Shown piece after piece: positions 1 to 5,652 of a stretch of 5,652 nucleotides of DNA (position 1 is the first letter of the stretch; every line of letters starts with the position of its first letter). The notes below the pieces were generated by a model. That model ran no database searches. It saw only the letters and a list, made by a program, of their open reading frames with translations, and was not told the DNA's origin. The translations under genes and the position numbers were made by a program. This stretch comes from an uncultured Eubacteriales bacterium (GTDB lineage Bacteria > Bacillota > Clostridia > Monoglobales > Monoglobaceae), in the NCBI GenBank assembly GCA_958346135.1, contig CATVQN010000091.1:1-5652 (forward strand), written 5' to 3'.

Positions 1-869
1 TTGCCCATGGTGCCGGACACGGTCATCCGGGTCAATCCCTCTACCCCTTCGGAGGGGAGATTCACCTCAAAATCCTCCTCGGAGGTCTTGTTGTCCACCC
101 GCGCCTGTACCTTATAGCCCGCCGCATGAGAGGCCGCTATCACCGCATCATTGTAGGAGCCATAAGGAAATGCAATCATATCGCACGCATGGCCTAAATT
201 TTTCTCGATCATATATTTGGACTTTCGCAGCTGAAGCACCAGCTCGTCCTGGGTCAAATTGGCAAGCTCGGTATGTCCGGACGTATGGGACTGAATCTCT
301 ATCAGTCCGCTGTTTTCCATCTCTCTTGCCTGTTCCCAGGTGAAGTGGGAATAGTTCACCACCCCATCTCCGGCCATAGCGCCGACCGTATCGGTCACCA
401 CAAAGATGGTGGCAGGAATATCCAGCTCCTTTAAAATGGGGAATGCAATCTCATAATTGCTGAGATACCCGTCATCAAAGGTGACGATAATGGGATTATC
501 CGGCAGGGTTACGCTGTCATCGGTACAAGTTATATATTCGTAGTACCGGCGCAGACTGATCGGGGTAAAGTTCACCTTGATTGCCGTCATATGCAGCCGA
601 AAATCATAGGGCGAAATCAGGGACACCTCGTTACCGCCACTAAATTCTTCGTCTGTAATGTGGTGATAGAGCAAAATGGGTACCTTGACATTCTTACGTG
701 CCGGCTTTGCGTCCTGTTCCTGCTCCGGATTCTGGGTCCAATCGCCGCCATTTAGCTGAATCAGCCAGTCGGGCGGCTTCGACGCATATGCCGCAGAGGC
801 CCCTATACTCCCCATCAGCAGCAGTGCCGCAAGAGTGGCTGCTGTTTTTTTAAACATTCCTCTTTTCAT
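1..869 (-). CDS. Secreted polysaccharide deacetylase (NodB/CE4 fold), 3' end off window
   Basis: Probable extracellular metal-dependent deacetylase acting on an N-acetylated sugar polymer such as peptidoglycan or poly-N-acetylglucosamine; the substrate cannot be read from sequence. 289 codons are visible and the frame runs off the left edge. Residues 1-30 look like a signal peptide: basic MKRGMFKK, a hydrophobic stretch 9-26, then ASAAYAS for cleavage. No lipobox Cys is seen. The LLYHHI motif (66-71) is typical of the IcaB/PgaB-like branch. Catalytic motifs are TFDDGY (130-135, D132 and D133), HTSGH (195-199, metal-binding His pair) and FPYGSYN (234-240). RMTVSG near 281-286 resembles the end of the domain, so probably little is missing. 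The ATG at 869 lies inside rho, 20 nt before the rho stop ends. GGTGAT at 876-871 can pair with the 16S 3' end, but spacing is only 1 nt; GGAAAGG at 888-882 is 12 nt away. An in-frame ATG at 857 is an alternative that keeps the signal peptide. Family call is secure; substrate and exact start are not. Confidence 0.9.
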   Translation of the reverse strand, partial: MKRGMFKKTAATLAALLLMGSIGASAAYASKPPDWLIQLNGGDWTQNPEQEQDAKPARKNVKVPILLYHHITDEEFSGGNEVSLISPYDFRLHMTAIKVNFTPISLRRYYEYITCTDDSVTLPDNPIIVTFDDGYLSNYEIAFPILKELDIPATIFVVTDTVGAMAGDGVVNYSHFTWEQAREMENSGLIEIQSHTSGHTELANLTQDELVLQLRKSKYMIEKNLGHACDMIAFPYGSYNDAVIAASHAAGYKVQARVDNKTSEEDFEVNLPSEGVEGLTRMTVSGTMG

Positions 870-2346
870 AATCACCAAAGACCTTTCCGGCCGCCGCAAT
901 CAGTTCGTCATTGTTCTCGGTGCGCAGCAGCCATGATAAAATATTCTCGGTTACCTCCGCCGGATTCCGATCTGCAAAGGCACGCCGAATCCGACCCATC
1001 ATATCCAGCTCCTCCGACGTCAGCAGCAGCTCCTCCTTCCGGGTTCCGGATTTGGCAATATCCACTGCCGGGAATACCCGACGCTCCTGGAGTTTCCGGT
1101 CTAAATGCACCTCCATGTTTCCGGTGCCCTTAAATTCCTCATAAATCATATCATCCATCCGGCTTCCGGTTTCCACCAGCGCCGTTGCCAAAATGGTGAG
1201 ACTTCCACCGTTTTCAATATTCCGGGCGGCACCGAAGAACCGTTTCGGCTTATACAGCGCACCGGGATCCAGACCCCCGGACAGGGTTCTGCCCGTCGGG
1301 GCAATGGTCAAATTATATGCTCTGGTCAGCCGGGTCAGACTATCCAGTAAAATTACCACATCCCGCTTATGCTCCACCAGCCGCTTGGCTCTCTCCAGCA
1401 CGATCTCCGCCACCTTAACATGGTTTTGCGGTTCTTCGTCGAAGGTAGAATAAATCACATCGCCTCGGATGCTCCGCTGCATATCTGTGACCTCCTCCGG
1501 CCGCTCGTCAATGAGCAGAACAATCAGCTGCACCTCCGGATTGTTGGCGGTAATACTGTTGGCAATATTTTTGAGCAAGGTGGTCTTTCCCGCCTTAGGA
1601 GGCGCTACAATAATTCCTCTCTGGCCCTTGCCGATGGGAGCTACCAGATCAATCATCCGCATGGCATAATCGGTCTTTCCGGTTGTCATATGCAGCCGGG
1701 ACTCCGGATAGACGGGAATCAGCTCATCAAAGGGCTTGCGGTTAATCGCAGCACCCACCCTGTCGCCGTTCACCGTCTGAACATACAAAAGCGCCTGATA
1801 ACGCTCTCCCTCGTGCTGCATTCTGGCATTACCCACAATGAAATCACCGGTTTTCAGATTAAACCGCCGAATCTGCGCCTGGGGAACGTATACATCATCT
1901 TCGCCGGACTGGTAATTCTTACTCCGCAGAAATCCGTAGCCGTCTGCCATAACCTCCAGTACCCCGCTCATGAGATTGGAGCGGTGCACCGGATCGCTGT
2001 AGACAATCTCCCTCGTCTGGGCAGGGCGCAGCGCCATCTCCTGCTCCTGCTCCGGCGCCTCATCATCCTGTGTACATTCTGATTCCGGCTCCGGCCTATT
2101 TTCCTCCGCAGCTTCCGGCTGTTTTTCCTGCGGCTCAGGAGCCGCCTTAGCCGGCTGCTCCGGCTTCGGTTCCGGCTTTGGGCGGGGCCGTTCCTCGGTC
2201 TGCGGCTCCCGGGCCGGCTCTGCTTCCAGAATCGCTTCGATCAAATCCGCCTTTCGGTATCTCATTAAATTCTTGATTTTCAGACTTTTGGCGAGTTTCC
2301 GAAGCTCCTCCAGCTTCAACTTAACCAGTCCTTCTCGTTCCATCAT
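850..2346 (-). CDS. rho: Transcription termination factor Rho
   Basis: RNA-dependent ATPase and hexameric translocase that ends transcription of untranslated RNA in the cytoplasm. It has 498 aa against about 420 in E. coli; the excess is a linker. Domains: Rho_N helical domain about 10-43 (LEELRKLAKSLKIKNL); a low-complexity Glu/Pro-rich linker about 44-105; the cold-shock-like RNA-binding domain about 125-195, with GYGFLRS (136-142) and QIRRFNLKTGD (158-168); and the ATPase domain about 205-475. The ATPase has Walker A APPKAGKT (248-255), the DERPEEVTDMQR segment with catalytic Glu281, Walker B VVILLDSLTR (330-339), the Q-loop region (338-360) and SGTRKEELL (433-441) with the R-loop and arginine-finger area. 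All core motifs are intact. ATG at 2346 is chosen because AAAGGAG sits 8 nt upstream; the next codon is also ATG (2343). It lies 52 nt after cvpA and overlaps the following deacetylase gene by 20 nt. Being inside an operon, it shows no separate leader of the kind that autoregulates E. coli rho. Confidence 0.98.
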   Translation of the reverse strand: MMEREGLVKLKLEELRKLAKSLKIKNLMRYRKADLIEAILEAEPAREPQTEERPRPKPEPKPEQPAKAAPEPQEKQPEAAEENRPEPESECTQDDEAPEQEQEMALRPAQTREIVYSDPVHRSNLMSGVLEVMADGYGFLRSKNYQSGEDDVYVPQAQIRRFNLKTGDFIVGNARMQHEGERYQALLYVQTVNGDRVGAAINRKPFDELIPVYPESRLHMTTGKTDYAMRMIDLVAPIGKGQRGIIVAPPKAGKTTLLKNIANSITANNPEVQLIVLLIDERPEEVTDMQRSIRGDVIYSTFDEEPQNHVKVAEIVLERAKRLVEHKRDVVILLDSLTRLTRAYNLTIAPTGRTLSGGLDPGALYKPKRFFGAARNIENGGSLTILATALVETGSRMDDMIYEEFKGTGNMEVHLDRKLQERRVFPAVDIAKSGTRKEELLLTSEELDMMGRIRRAFADRNPAEVTENILSWLLRTENNDELIAAAGKVFGDYEKRNV

Positions 2347-2374
2347 TCCATTCTCTCCTTTTTTTCATTTCCAT
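2321..2374 (-). other. Possible 17-codon small ORF spanning the rho start
   Basis: An ATG at 2374 opens a frame reading MEMKKRREWNDGTRRTG and stops with TAA at 2323-2321, so it crosses the rho start in another frame. GGAG lies only 2 nt before its ATG, which is poor spacing; an internal ATG at 2368 has no site. It may be chance. If translated, it would send ribosomes through the rho initiation region and could affect rho translation. Low confidence as a gene. Confidence 0.15.
2355..2361 (-). promoter_or_regulatory. Ribosome binding site of rho with three clustered ATGs
   Basis: AAAGGAG on the minus strand. ATGs lie 3 nt (2351), 8 nt (2346) and 11 nt (2343) downstream. The first is out of frame and reads ATG GAA TGA, a two-codon frame whose stop overlaps the rho start. 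The 8-nt spacing supports 2346 as the rho start. The adjacent A run (2361-2365) is part of the same purine-rich segment. Confidence 0.75.
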
Positions 2375-2398
2375 CACTCCAGGCCAATGGGAGTCAGC

Positions 2399-3043
2399 CT
2401 AAATTGATTGACTGCTGTCCGGCAGCAGCAGATGCAGTACCGGATTCTCCTGTGCTATGTACTTTGCGGCGACAGAGCGCTCCAACGATTCCTGCAAAAA
2501 CGCATTCTCACGCAAAGGCACAAACGCCGATACCGCCGCCAGCAAAACACAGGCAATCAAAAAGCCTTCCGCAATTCCCAGCCCCAATCCTGCCAGGTGA
2601 TTGAGAAAGCCAATGACCGGCAGGGATACAAACAGCTTTAAAAGCCGCTTCACTACCGCAAGCAACAGCCATACCACCGCCAGCACCAACAGAAAAGCCA
2701 GTAAATTTAACACCAGCTGGGTGAAATAGTTGGCAATTCCGGCATTCACAGACGCTTCGGCCCGCCGAACTGCGTCCTGCAAAAACTCCGGCAGCACCGC
2801 CGGCTGGCCGGTGCGTTCCAATTTTTTCTCAGCCATGGCAAATATCCGGTCATAAAGCACCGTCGTTCTGAAATATTCCGCCAGTACCGGATAGAGAATC
2901 CAGGCTAAAACCAGGGAAACCCCAAAAGAAACCAGGCGAAAGCACATCTTCACAAGACCGCTTTTCCAGCCCCAAAGCCCAAAGACGGCCACCAGTGCCA
3001 AAAGTGTCAGATCTGCCCCATTCAGCAATTCTGCCAGTGCCAT
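2399..3043 (-). CDS. CvpA-family integral membrane protein
   Basis: A 214-aa protein of the CvpA (colicin V production) family. The family is linked in enterobacteria to colicin V export and envelope or bile-stress phenotypes; its biochemical role is unresolved. Four hydrophobic segments are visible at about 10-25, 34-55, 106-131 and 146-173. Two signatures support the family: GWKSGLVKMCFRLVSFGVSL (25-44) after the first helix, and a Gly-rich LNHLAGLGLGIAEGF (147-161) entering the last. Between helices 2 and 3 is a charged stretch of about 50 residues (MAEKKLERTGQ and following) and the tail is short. Length is slightly above the usual 160-200. The gene starts 23 nt after the DUF5711-like gene and ends 52 nt before rho, so co-transcription is likely. 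ATG at 3043 is chosen from its ribosome binding site. I give no gene symbol because the colicin link is historical and the function here is unknown. Confidence 0.88.
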   Translation of the reverse strand: MALAELLNGADLTLLALVAVFGLWGWKSGLVKMCFRLVSFGVSLVLAWILYPVLAEYFRTTVLYDRIFAMAEKKLERTGQPAVLPEFLQDAVRRAEASVNAGIANYFTQLVLNLLAFLLVLAVVWLLLAVVKRLLKLFVSLPVIGFLNHLAGLGLGIAEGFLIACVLLAAVSAFVPLRENAFLQESLERSVAAKYIAQENPVLHLLLPDSSQSI

Positions 3044-3050
3044 GATACAT

Positions 3051-3058
3051 CTCCTCCC
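3051..3058 (-). promoter_or_regulatory. Strong ribosome binding site of the CvpA-family gene
   Basis: GGGAGGAG on the minus strand, 7 nt before the ATG at 3043. Another ATG (3050) abuts it directly with no spacer and opens a different frame, so spacing decides for 3043. This is among the best Shine-Dalgarno matches in the window. Confidence 0.8.
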
Positions 3059-3066
3059 TTATCAAG

Positions 3067-4248
3067 CTAGCGAAACCACATAATCTCTGCTCTGGAGACG
3101 CCCGCAGACAGTAGGGTTTTTCCGTTTCCAAAGATACCCAGACTTTTTACGTCGTGGTCGCTGACTACGGTCCTTCTTTTTTTGCCGCCGCTGCTGATTC
3201 TTGAAATATTCCGCTGACTGGCAACCACTATCATATCCTTATGCACCGAAAGGGCACTGATATGACTGTCGGCCTGATACCGACCCCTCAGCTTCCCCCG
3301 GGTGTTGTAAATTTCCAGTACGGCATTGCCGCGATTGTCACTGGTGACAAAGGCCAGCAGTTCGCCGCCGGAAATATCATATTTCCCGGGCTTTCTGCCT
3401 GCGAAGGAGACACTGTAGAGCAGTCTGCCGCCGCTGCTGAAGCCACAAAAATCCATGTCGGAAACTGCAATCAGCTTTCCGCCGACAAACCGCAGCTCTC
3501 CAACCAGACAGCCGGGGCGGTCTGCCGTGCGTACCACCTTTTTCTGAAACAGATCAATAAATTGGATTTTAGAATCCGCCTGTTCACCGCCGCTTAGCAT
3601 TTGAGCAACTGCCAGGTACCGTCCGTTTTCACTGACGGCCACATCCATAATATAGCCGTCACCGCTATTCCAGCCAAAGACCTCCCGACCTTTTTTGTCC
3701 AGGACCGTCACCTTGCCCTTATAGCCGTCCGCCGCCGTAGCAAAGACACAAAGCCCTTTTTTGCTGACCTTGGCCGAAATAATATCCTTACCCAAATGAA
3801 AATCCCGGATTTTTTCGCCTTTTTTATAGAGCGCCGCCGCATTATTGCCGCCCAGATCCGCCGCCAGCACATAACTTCCCGCAGTTTCTACCACCGGCAA
3901 AGACATGGGACTGCTGACTGACCATTTCGTCTCGCCTTTTCGGTTGACTACCCGGATATTCTGTTTGTTATACATCAGAAGATCCTGCTGAAAGGCCTGC
4001 ATGGTATAGACGCCGCCGGTGGAAAAATCCATCTCCAGAGTCCGGGTACGACGGGAGGGAATGGTGAGCAGCTCTATCGCAATCACCAGCACAAGCAGTG
4101 CCGCAACAATTAACACCGCAAGTCTTCCCGGATAAAAGGAGTAACTCCGACCAAAGGCCGAAACCGTAATACTCTTTCCCTTCCAAAGCACCGGCAGGCT
4201 ATTTTCTTTTTTCTGATTTAATTGTTTTTTTCTAAACTTCAATTTCAT
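3067..4248 (-). CDS. Single-span membrane protein with predicted seven-repeat beta-propeller, DUF5711-like
   Basis: A 393-aa protein of unknown function. Size, layout and position next to CvpA fit what I recall of the clostridial DUF5711 family; this assignment was not checked by search. Residues 1-42 are strongly basic and presumably cytoplasmic. One hydrophobic helix spans about 43-63, and the remaining 330 residues should lie outside the membrane. That part has recurring beta-strand, polar turn with Gly-Lys/Arg, beta-strand units centred near residues 105, 144, 187, 235, 274, 318 and 355, about 40 residues apart, as in PQQ/WD-type propellers. Clear examples are VLDKKGREVFGW (182-193) and EIYNTRGKLRGR (312-323). 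No catalytic motif is evident, so a binding or scaffold role is inferred. The ATG overlaps the truA stop as ATGA, with GGAAGGA 5 nt upstream (4260-4254), indicating translational coupling. CvpA follows after 23 nt, which suggests a shared envelope function. Confidence 0.8.
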   Translation of the reverse strand: MKLKFRKKQLNQKKENSLPVLWKGKSITVSAFGRSYSFYPGRLAVLIVAALLVLVIAIELLTIPSRRTRTLEMDFSTGGVYTMQAFQQDLLMYNKQNIRVVNRKGETKWSVSSPMSLPVVETAGSYVLAADLGGNNAAALYKKGEKIRDFHLGKDIISAKVSKKGLCVFATAADGYKGKVTVLDKKGREVFGWNSGDGYIMDVAVSENGRYLAVAQMLSGGEQADSKIQFIDLFQKKVVRTADRPGCLVGELRFVGGKLIAVSDMDFCGFSSGGRLLYSVSFAGRKPGKYDISGGELLAFVTSDNRGNAVLEIYNTRGKLRGRYQADSHISALSVHKDMIVVASQRNISRISSGGKKRRTVVSDHDVKSLGIFGNGKTLLSAGVSRAEIMWFR

Positions 4249-5030
4249 GGCATTCCTTCCGTGCCGCTTTGGCCTCTCTCTCGAAAATCAAAATACACTC
4301 TCTTTAAAAACAGACCCTGCGGCGGTGCAGTCAAGCCGCTCTGCCGTCGGTCACAGCTCTCGATAATGGCCGGCAGGGATTCTGCCGAAATCCGTCCGAG
4401 CCCAATCTCTGCCAGAGTTCCGGTCATAATCCGTACCATGTTATACAAAAATGCATTCGCTTCCACCGTCACCGTGATGAGTCCGGGCTGCTCCGGATCC
4501 TCCTCCGCGCGGCAGAGCCGAACGGTGCGCACCGTGGTCTTTTGGCTGCCGCCGGCCGCCATAAATCCGGCAAAGTCGTGGGTTCCTTCAAAAATCGGCG
4601 CCGCATGGCACATGGCCGCCGTATCCAAACGATAGGGAATGTGCCAGCTATACCGGTTCAAAAAGGGGTTTCGCATTTGGCTGTTCCATATCCGATAGAT
4701 ATAACGCTTGCCCCGGGCAGAAAACCGGGCGTTAAAATCCTCCGGCACCTCCCAGGCTCCGGTTGCGGAAATATCCGAGCCCAAATGATAATTCAGGGCA
4801 TAGGGCAGTTTGTCCACCGGGATTCCGGTCTCTGACCGAAAATTAAAAACATAATCCAGTGCATGGACACCGGCATCGGTACGGCTACAGCCGGTAACCC
4901 GAATTTGCTCCCCGGTCAGCTTGGTCAAAGCCTCCTCCACCGTCTGCTGGACGGTCACAGCGTTCTCCTGCCGCTGCCAGCCGTGATAGGCGGTACCGTC
5001 ATAGAGGACTGCCATTGCAATATTTTTCAT
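4245..5030 (-). CDS. truA: tRNA pseudouridine(38-40) synthase TruA
   Basis: Isomerises uridine to pseudouridine at positions 38-40 of the tRNA anticodon arm; cytoplasmic. Its 261 aa is normal for the family. The catalytic aspartate is Asp52 in GCSRTDAGVHALDY (47-60). Other conserved blocks are YDGTAYHGWQRQ (10-21) at the N-terminus, FNARFSARGKRYIYRIW (99-115) with the active-site tyrosine region, the GTHDFAGF block (149-156), ANAFLYNMVRIMTGTL (191-206) and TAPPQGLFL (234-242). The protein looks complete and functional. ATG at 5030 is chosen because GGGGAG (5043-5038) sits 7 nt upstream and MKNIAMAVLYDGT aligns with the usual TruA start. It follows ecfT by 3 nt, the common Firmicutes pairing, and its stop overlaps the next start by 4 nt. 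Confidence 0.97.
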   Translation of the reverse strand: MKNIAMAVLYDGTAYHGWQRQENAVTVQQTVEEALTKLTGEQIRVTGCSRTDAGVHALDYVFNFRSETGIPVDKLPYALNYHLGSDISATGAWEVPEDFNARFSARGKRYIYRIWNSQMRNPFLNRYSWHIPYRLDTAAMCHAAPIFEGTHDFAGFMAAGGSQKTTVRTVRLCRAEEDPEQPGLITVTVEANAFLYNMVRIMTGTLAEIGLGRISAESLPAIIESCDRRQSGLTAPPQGLFLKRVYFDFRERGQSGTEGMP

Positions 5031-5033
5031 CGC

Positions 5034-5652
5034 TCATCTCCCCATCGGTTTTCCAAACAGTAAATTCAGGGCAATCACCCCCGCCGTCAGGCCGAGGAAC
5101 ACCAGCCATGCCCAAGCATCCTGTCTGCCGTATTTCAGTTCCTTGAGCCGGGTTCGGTTCTCACCACCCCGGTAGCAACGGCATTCCATGGCGGTAGCCA
5201 GCTCGTCCGCACGGCGAAAAGCACTGATAAACAGCGGAATCAAAATCGGCACCATCGCTTTGGCACGCCGGAGAATGTTTCCGGTTTCAAAATCGGCGCC
5301 CCGGGCAGACTGGGCCTTGATAATTTTATCGGTTTCCTCCATTAAAATAGGAATAAACCGCAAGGCAATGGACATCATCATCGCAAGTTCATGCGCCGGA
5401 ACACCGATTTTGGAAAAGGGCTTGAGCAGCCGTTCCATCCCGTCGGTCAGCGCAATGGGCGAGGTCGTCAGTGTCAGCAATGAGGTTCCCATCATCAAAA
5501 AGGTTAGCCGCAGAATCATAAATGCCGCATAATAGATTCCCTGGCGGGTAATGGTAAAAATCCACCAGTGAAAAACCGGATCTCCCTGGGTCAGAAACAG
5601 ATTAAACAGCCCCGTAATGACAATAAACACCAAAATCGGTTTTAAACCCTTG
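5034..5652 (-). CDS. ecfT: ECF transporter transmembrane subunit EcfT, N-terminus off window
   Basis: Membrane scaffold of an energy-coupling-factor ABC importer. It joins the EcfA ATPases to interchangeable substrate-binding S components for vitamins or metals. The last 205 residues are visible of a usual 260-270. The frame is open to the right edge, beginning KGLKPILVFIV, a typical internal EcfT segment, so the TTG at 5633 is an internal Leu codon and not the start. Visible hydrophobic helices lie near visible residues 4-20, 38-62, 88-104, 132-145 and 180-199. The two coupling-helix arginine motifs are AQSARGAD (visible 113-120, Arg117) and AMECRCYRGG (visible 154-163, Arg158), which contact the ATPases. 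The second is usually ARG or ARC and here has Cys on both sides of the Arg. truA follows after 3 nt. By Firmicutes precedent ecfA-type ATPase genes should lie just beyond the right edge; that is not visible here. Confidence 0.95.
   Translation of the reverse strand, partial: KGLKPILVFIVITGLFNLFLTQGDPVFHWWIFTITRQGIYYAAFMILRLTFLMMGTSLLTLTTSPIALTDGMERLLKPFSKIGVPAHELAMMMSIALRFIPILMEETDKIIKAQSARGADFETGNILRRAKAMVPILIPLFISAFRRADELATAMECRCYRGGENRTRLKELKYGRQDAWAWLVFLGLTAGVIALNLLFGKPMGR
5038..5043 (-). promoter_or_regulatory. Ribosome binding site of truA inside the end of ecfT
   Basis: GGGGAG on the minus strand overlaps the last ecfT codons, 7 nt before the truA ATG at 5030. The ecfT stop (5036-5034) falls between this site and the truA start, an arrangement typical of translational coupling. 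Confidence 0.7.

Noticed and set aside
855..857. In-frame ATG at 857 as the deacetylase start
   Set aside because: AGAGGA abuts it with no spacer, and the ATG at 869 adds a better basic signal-peptide start. It remains possible.
1369..2082. 237-codon open frame on the plus strand antisense to rho
   Set aside because: It lies wholly inside the conserved rho coding sequence, has no good ribosome binding site and resembles no family I know. It follows from rho codon choice.
2376..2394. Small hairpin (5-bp stem ACTCC/GGAGT, 9-nt loop) in the cvpA-rho gap
   Set aside because: The stem is short, the loop is large and no U-tract follows on the minus strand, so it is not an intrinsic terminator. 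A competing CCAT/ATGG pairing makes it less meaningful still.
2850..3131. 93-codon minus-strand frame across the DUF5711-like/cvpA junction
   Set aside because: It overlaps two well-supported genes in another frame and its composition is not protein-like.
5631..5633. TTG as a possible EcfT start
   Set aside because: The frame stays open to the right edge, and the residues before it (KGLKPI) match the internal EcfT sequence expected there.
1..5652. Search for a defence, phage, toxin-antitoxin, biosynthetic or mobile system
   Set aside because: Every stretch is accounted for by six recognisable chromosomal genes with similar composition and tight spacing. No inverted repeats, transposase or RNA gene were seen.

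Overview
The window reads as a compact chromosomal housekeeping block from a Gram-positive, Clostridia-type Firmicute, probably close to Lachnospiraceae. Four things suggest this: the ecfT-truA pair, a DUF5711-like membrane protein next to a CvpA-family protein, a Rho with a long Glu/Pro-rich linker, and strong AGGAG-type ribosome binding sites. The taxonomic placement is inferred from gene content and order; there is no rRNA marker.

All six genes lie on the minus strand, so transcription runs from the right edge to the left edge. In that order they are: the C-terminal three quarters of EcfT, the transmembrane subunit of an energy-coupling-factor vitamin transporter (5652-5034, N-terminus off the window); truA, tRNA pseudouridine synthase (5030-4245); a single-span membrane protein with a predicted seven-repeat propeller, DUF5711-like (4248-3067); a CvpA-family membrane protein (3043-2399); rho, transcription termination factor (2346-850); and a secreted NodB-type polysaccharide deacetylase (869-1, last residues off the window).

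Junctions are very tight: 3 nt between ecfT and truA, a 4-nt ATGA overlap between truA and the DUF5711-like gene, 23 nt to cvpA, 52 nt to rho, and a 20-nt overlap between rho and the deacetylase. I see no intrinsic terminator and no convincing promoter at any junction. The simplest reading is one polycistronic unit that enters from the right (by family precedent from ecfA-type ATPase genes) and continues past the left edge. No stretch above about 50 bases is non-coding.

Functionally the block mixes vitamin uptake, tRNA modification, transcription termination and three envelope-associated proteins. No RNA gene, mobile element, CRISPR array, phage gene or obvious defence system is present. I do not find a previously undescribed system. 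The points most worth a second look are the uncharacterised propeller protein next to CvpA, the disordered Rho linker, and the translational arrangements at both ends of rho.
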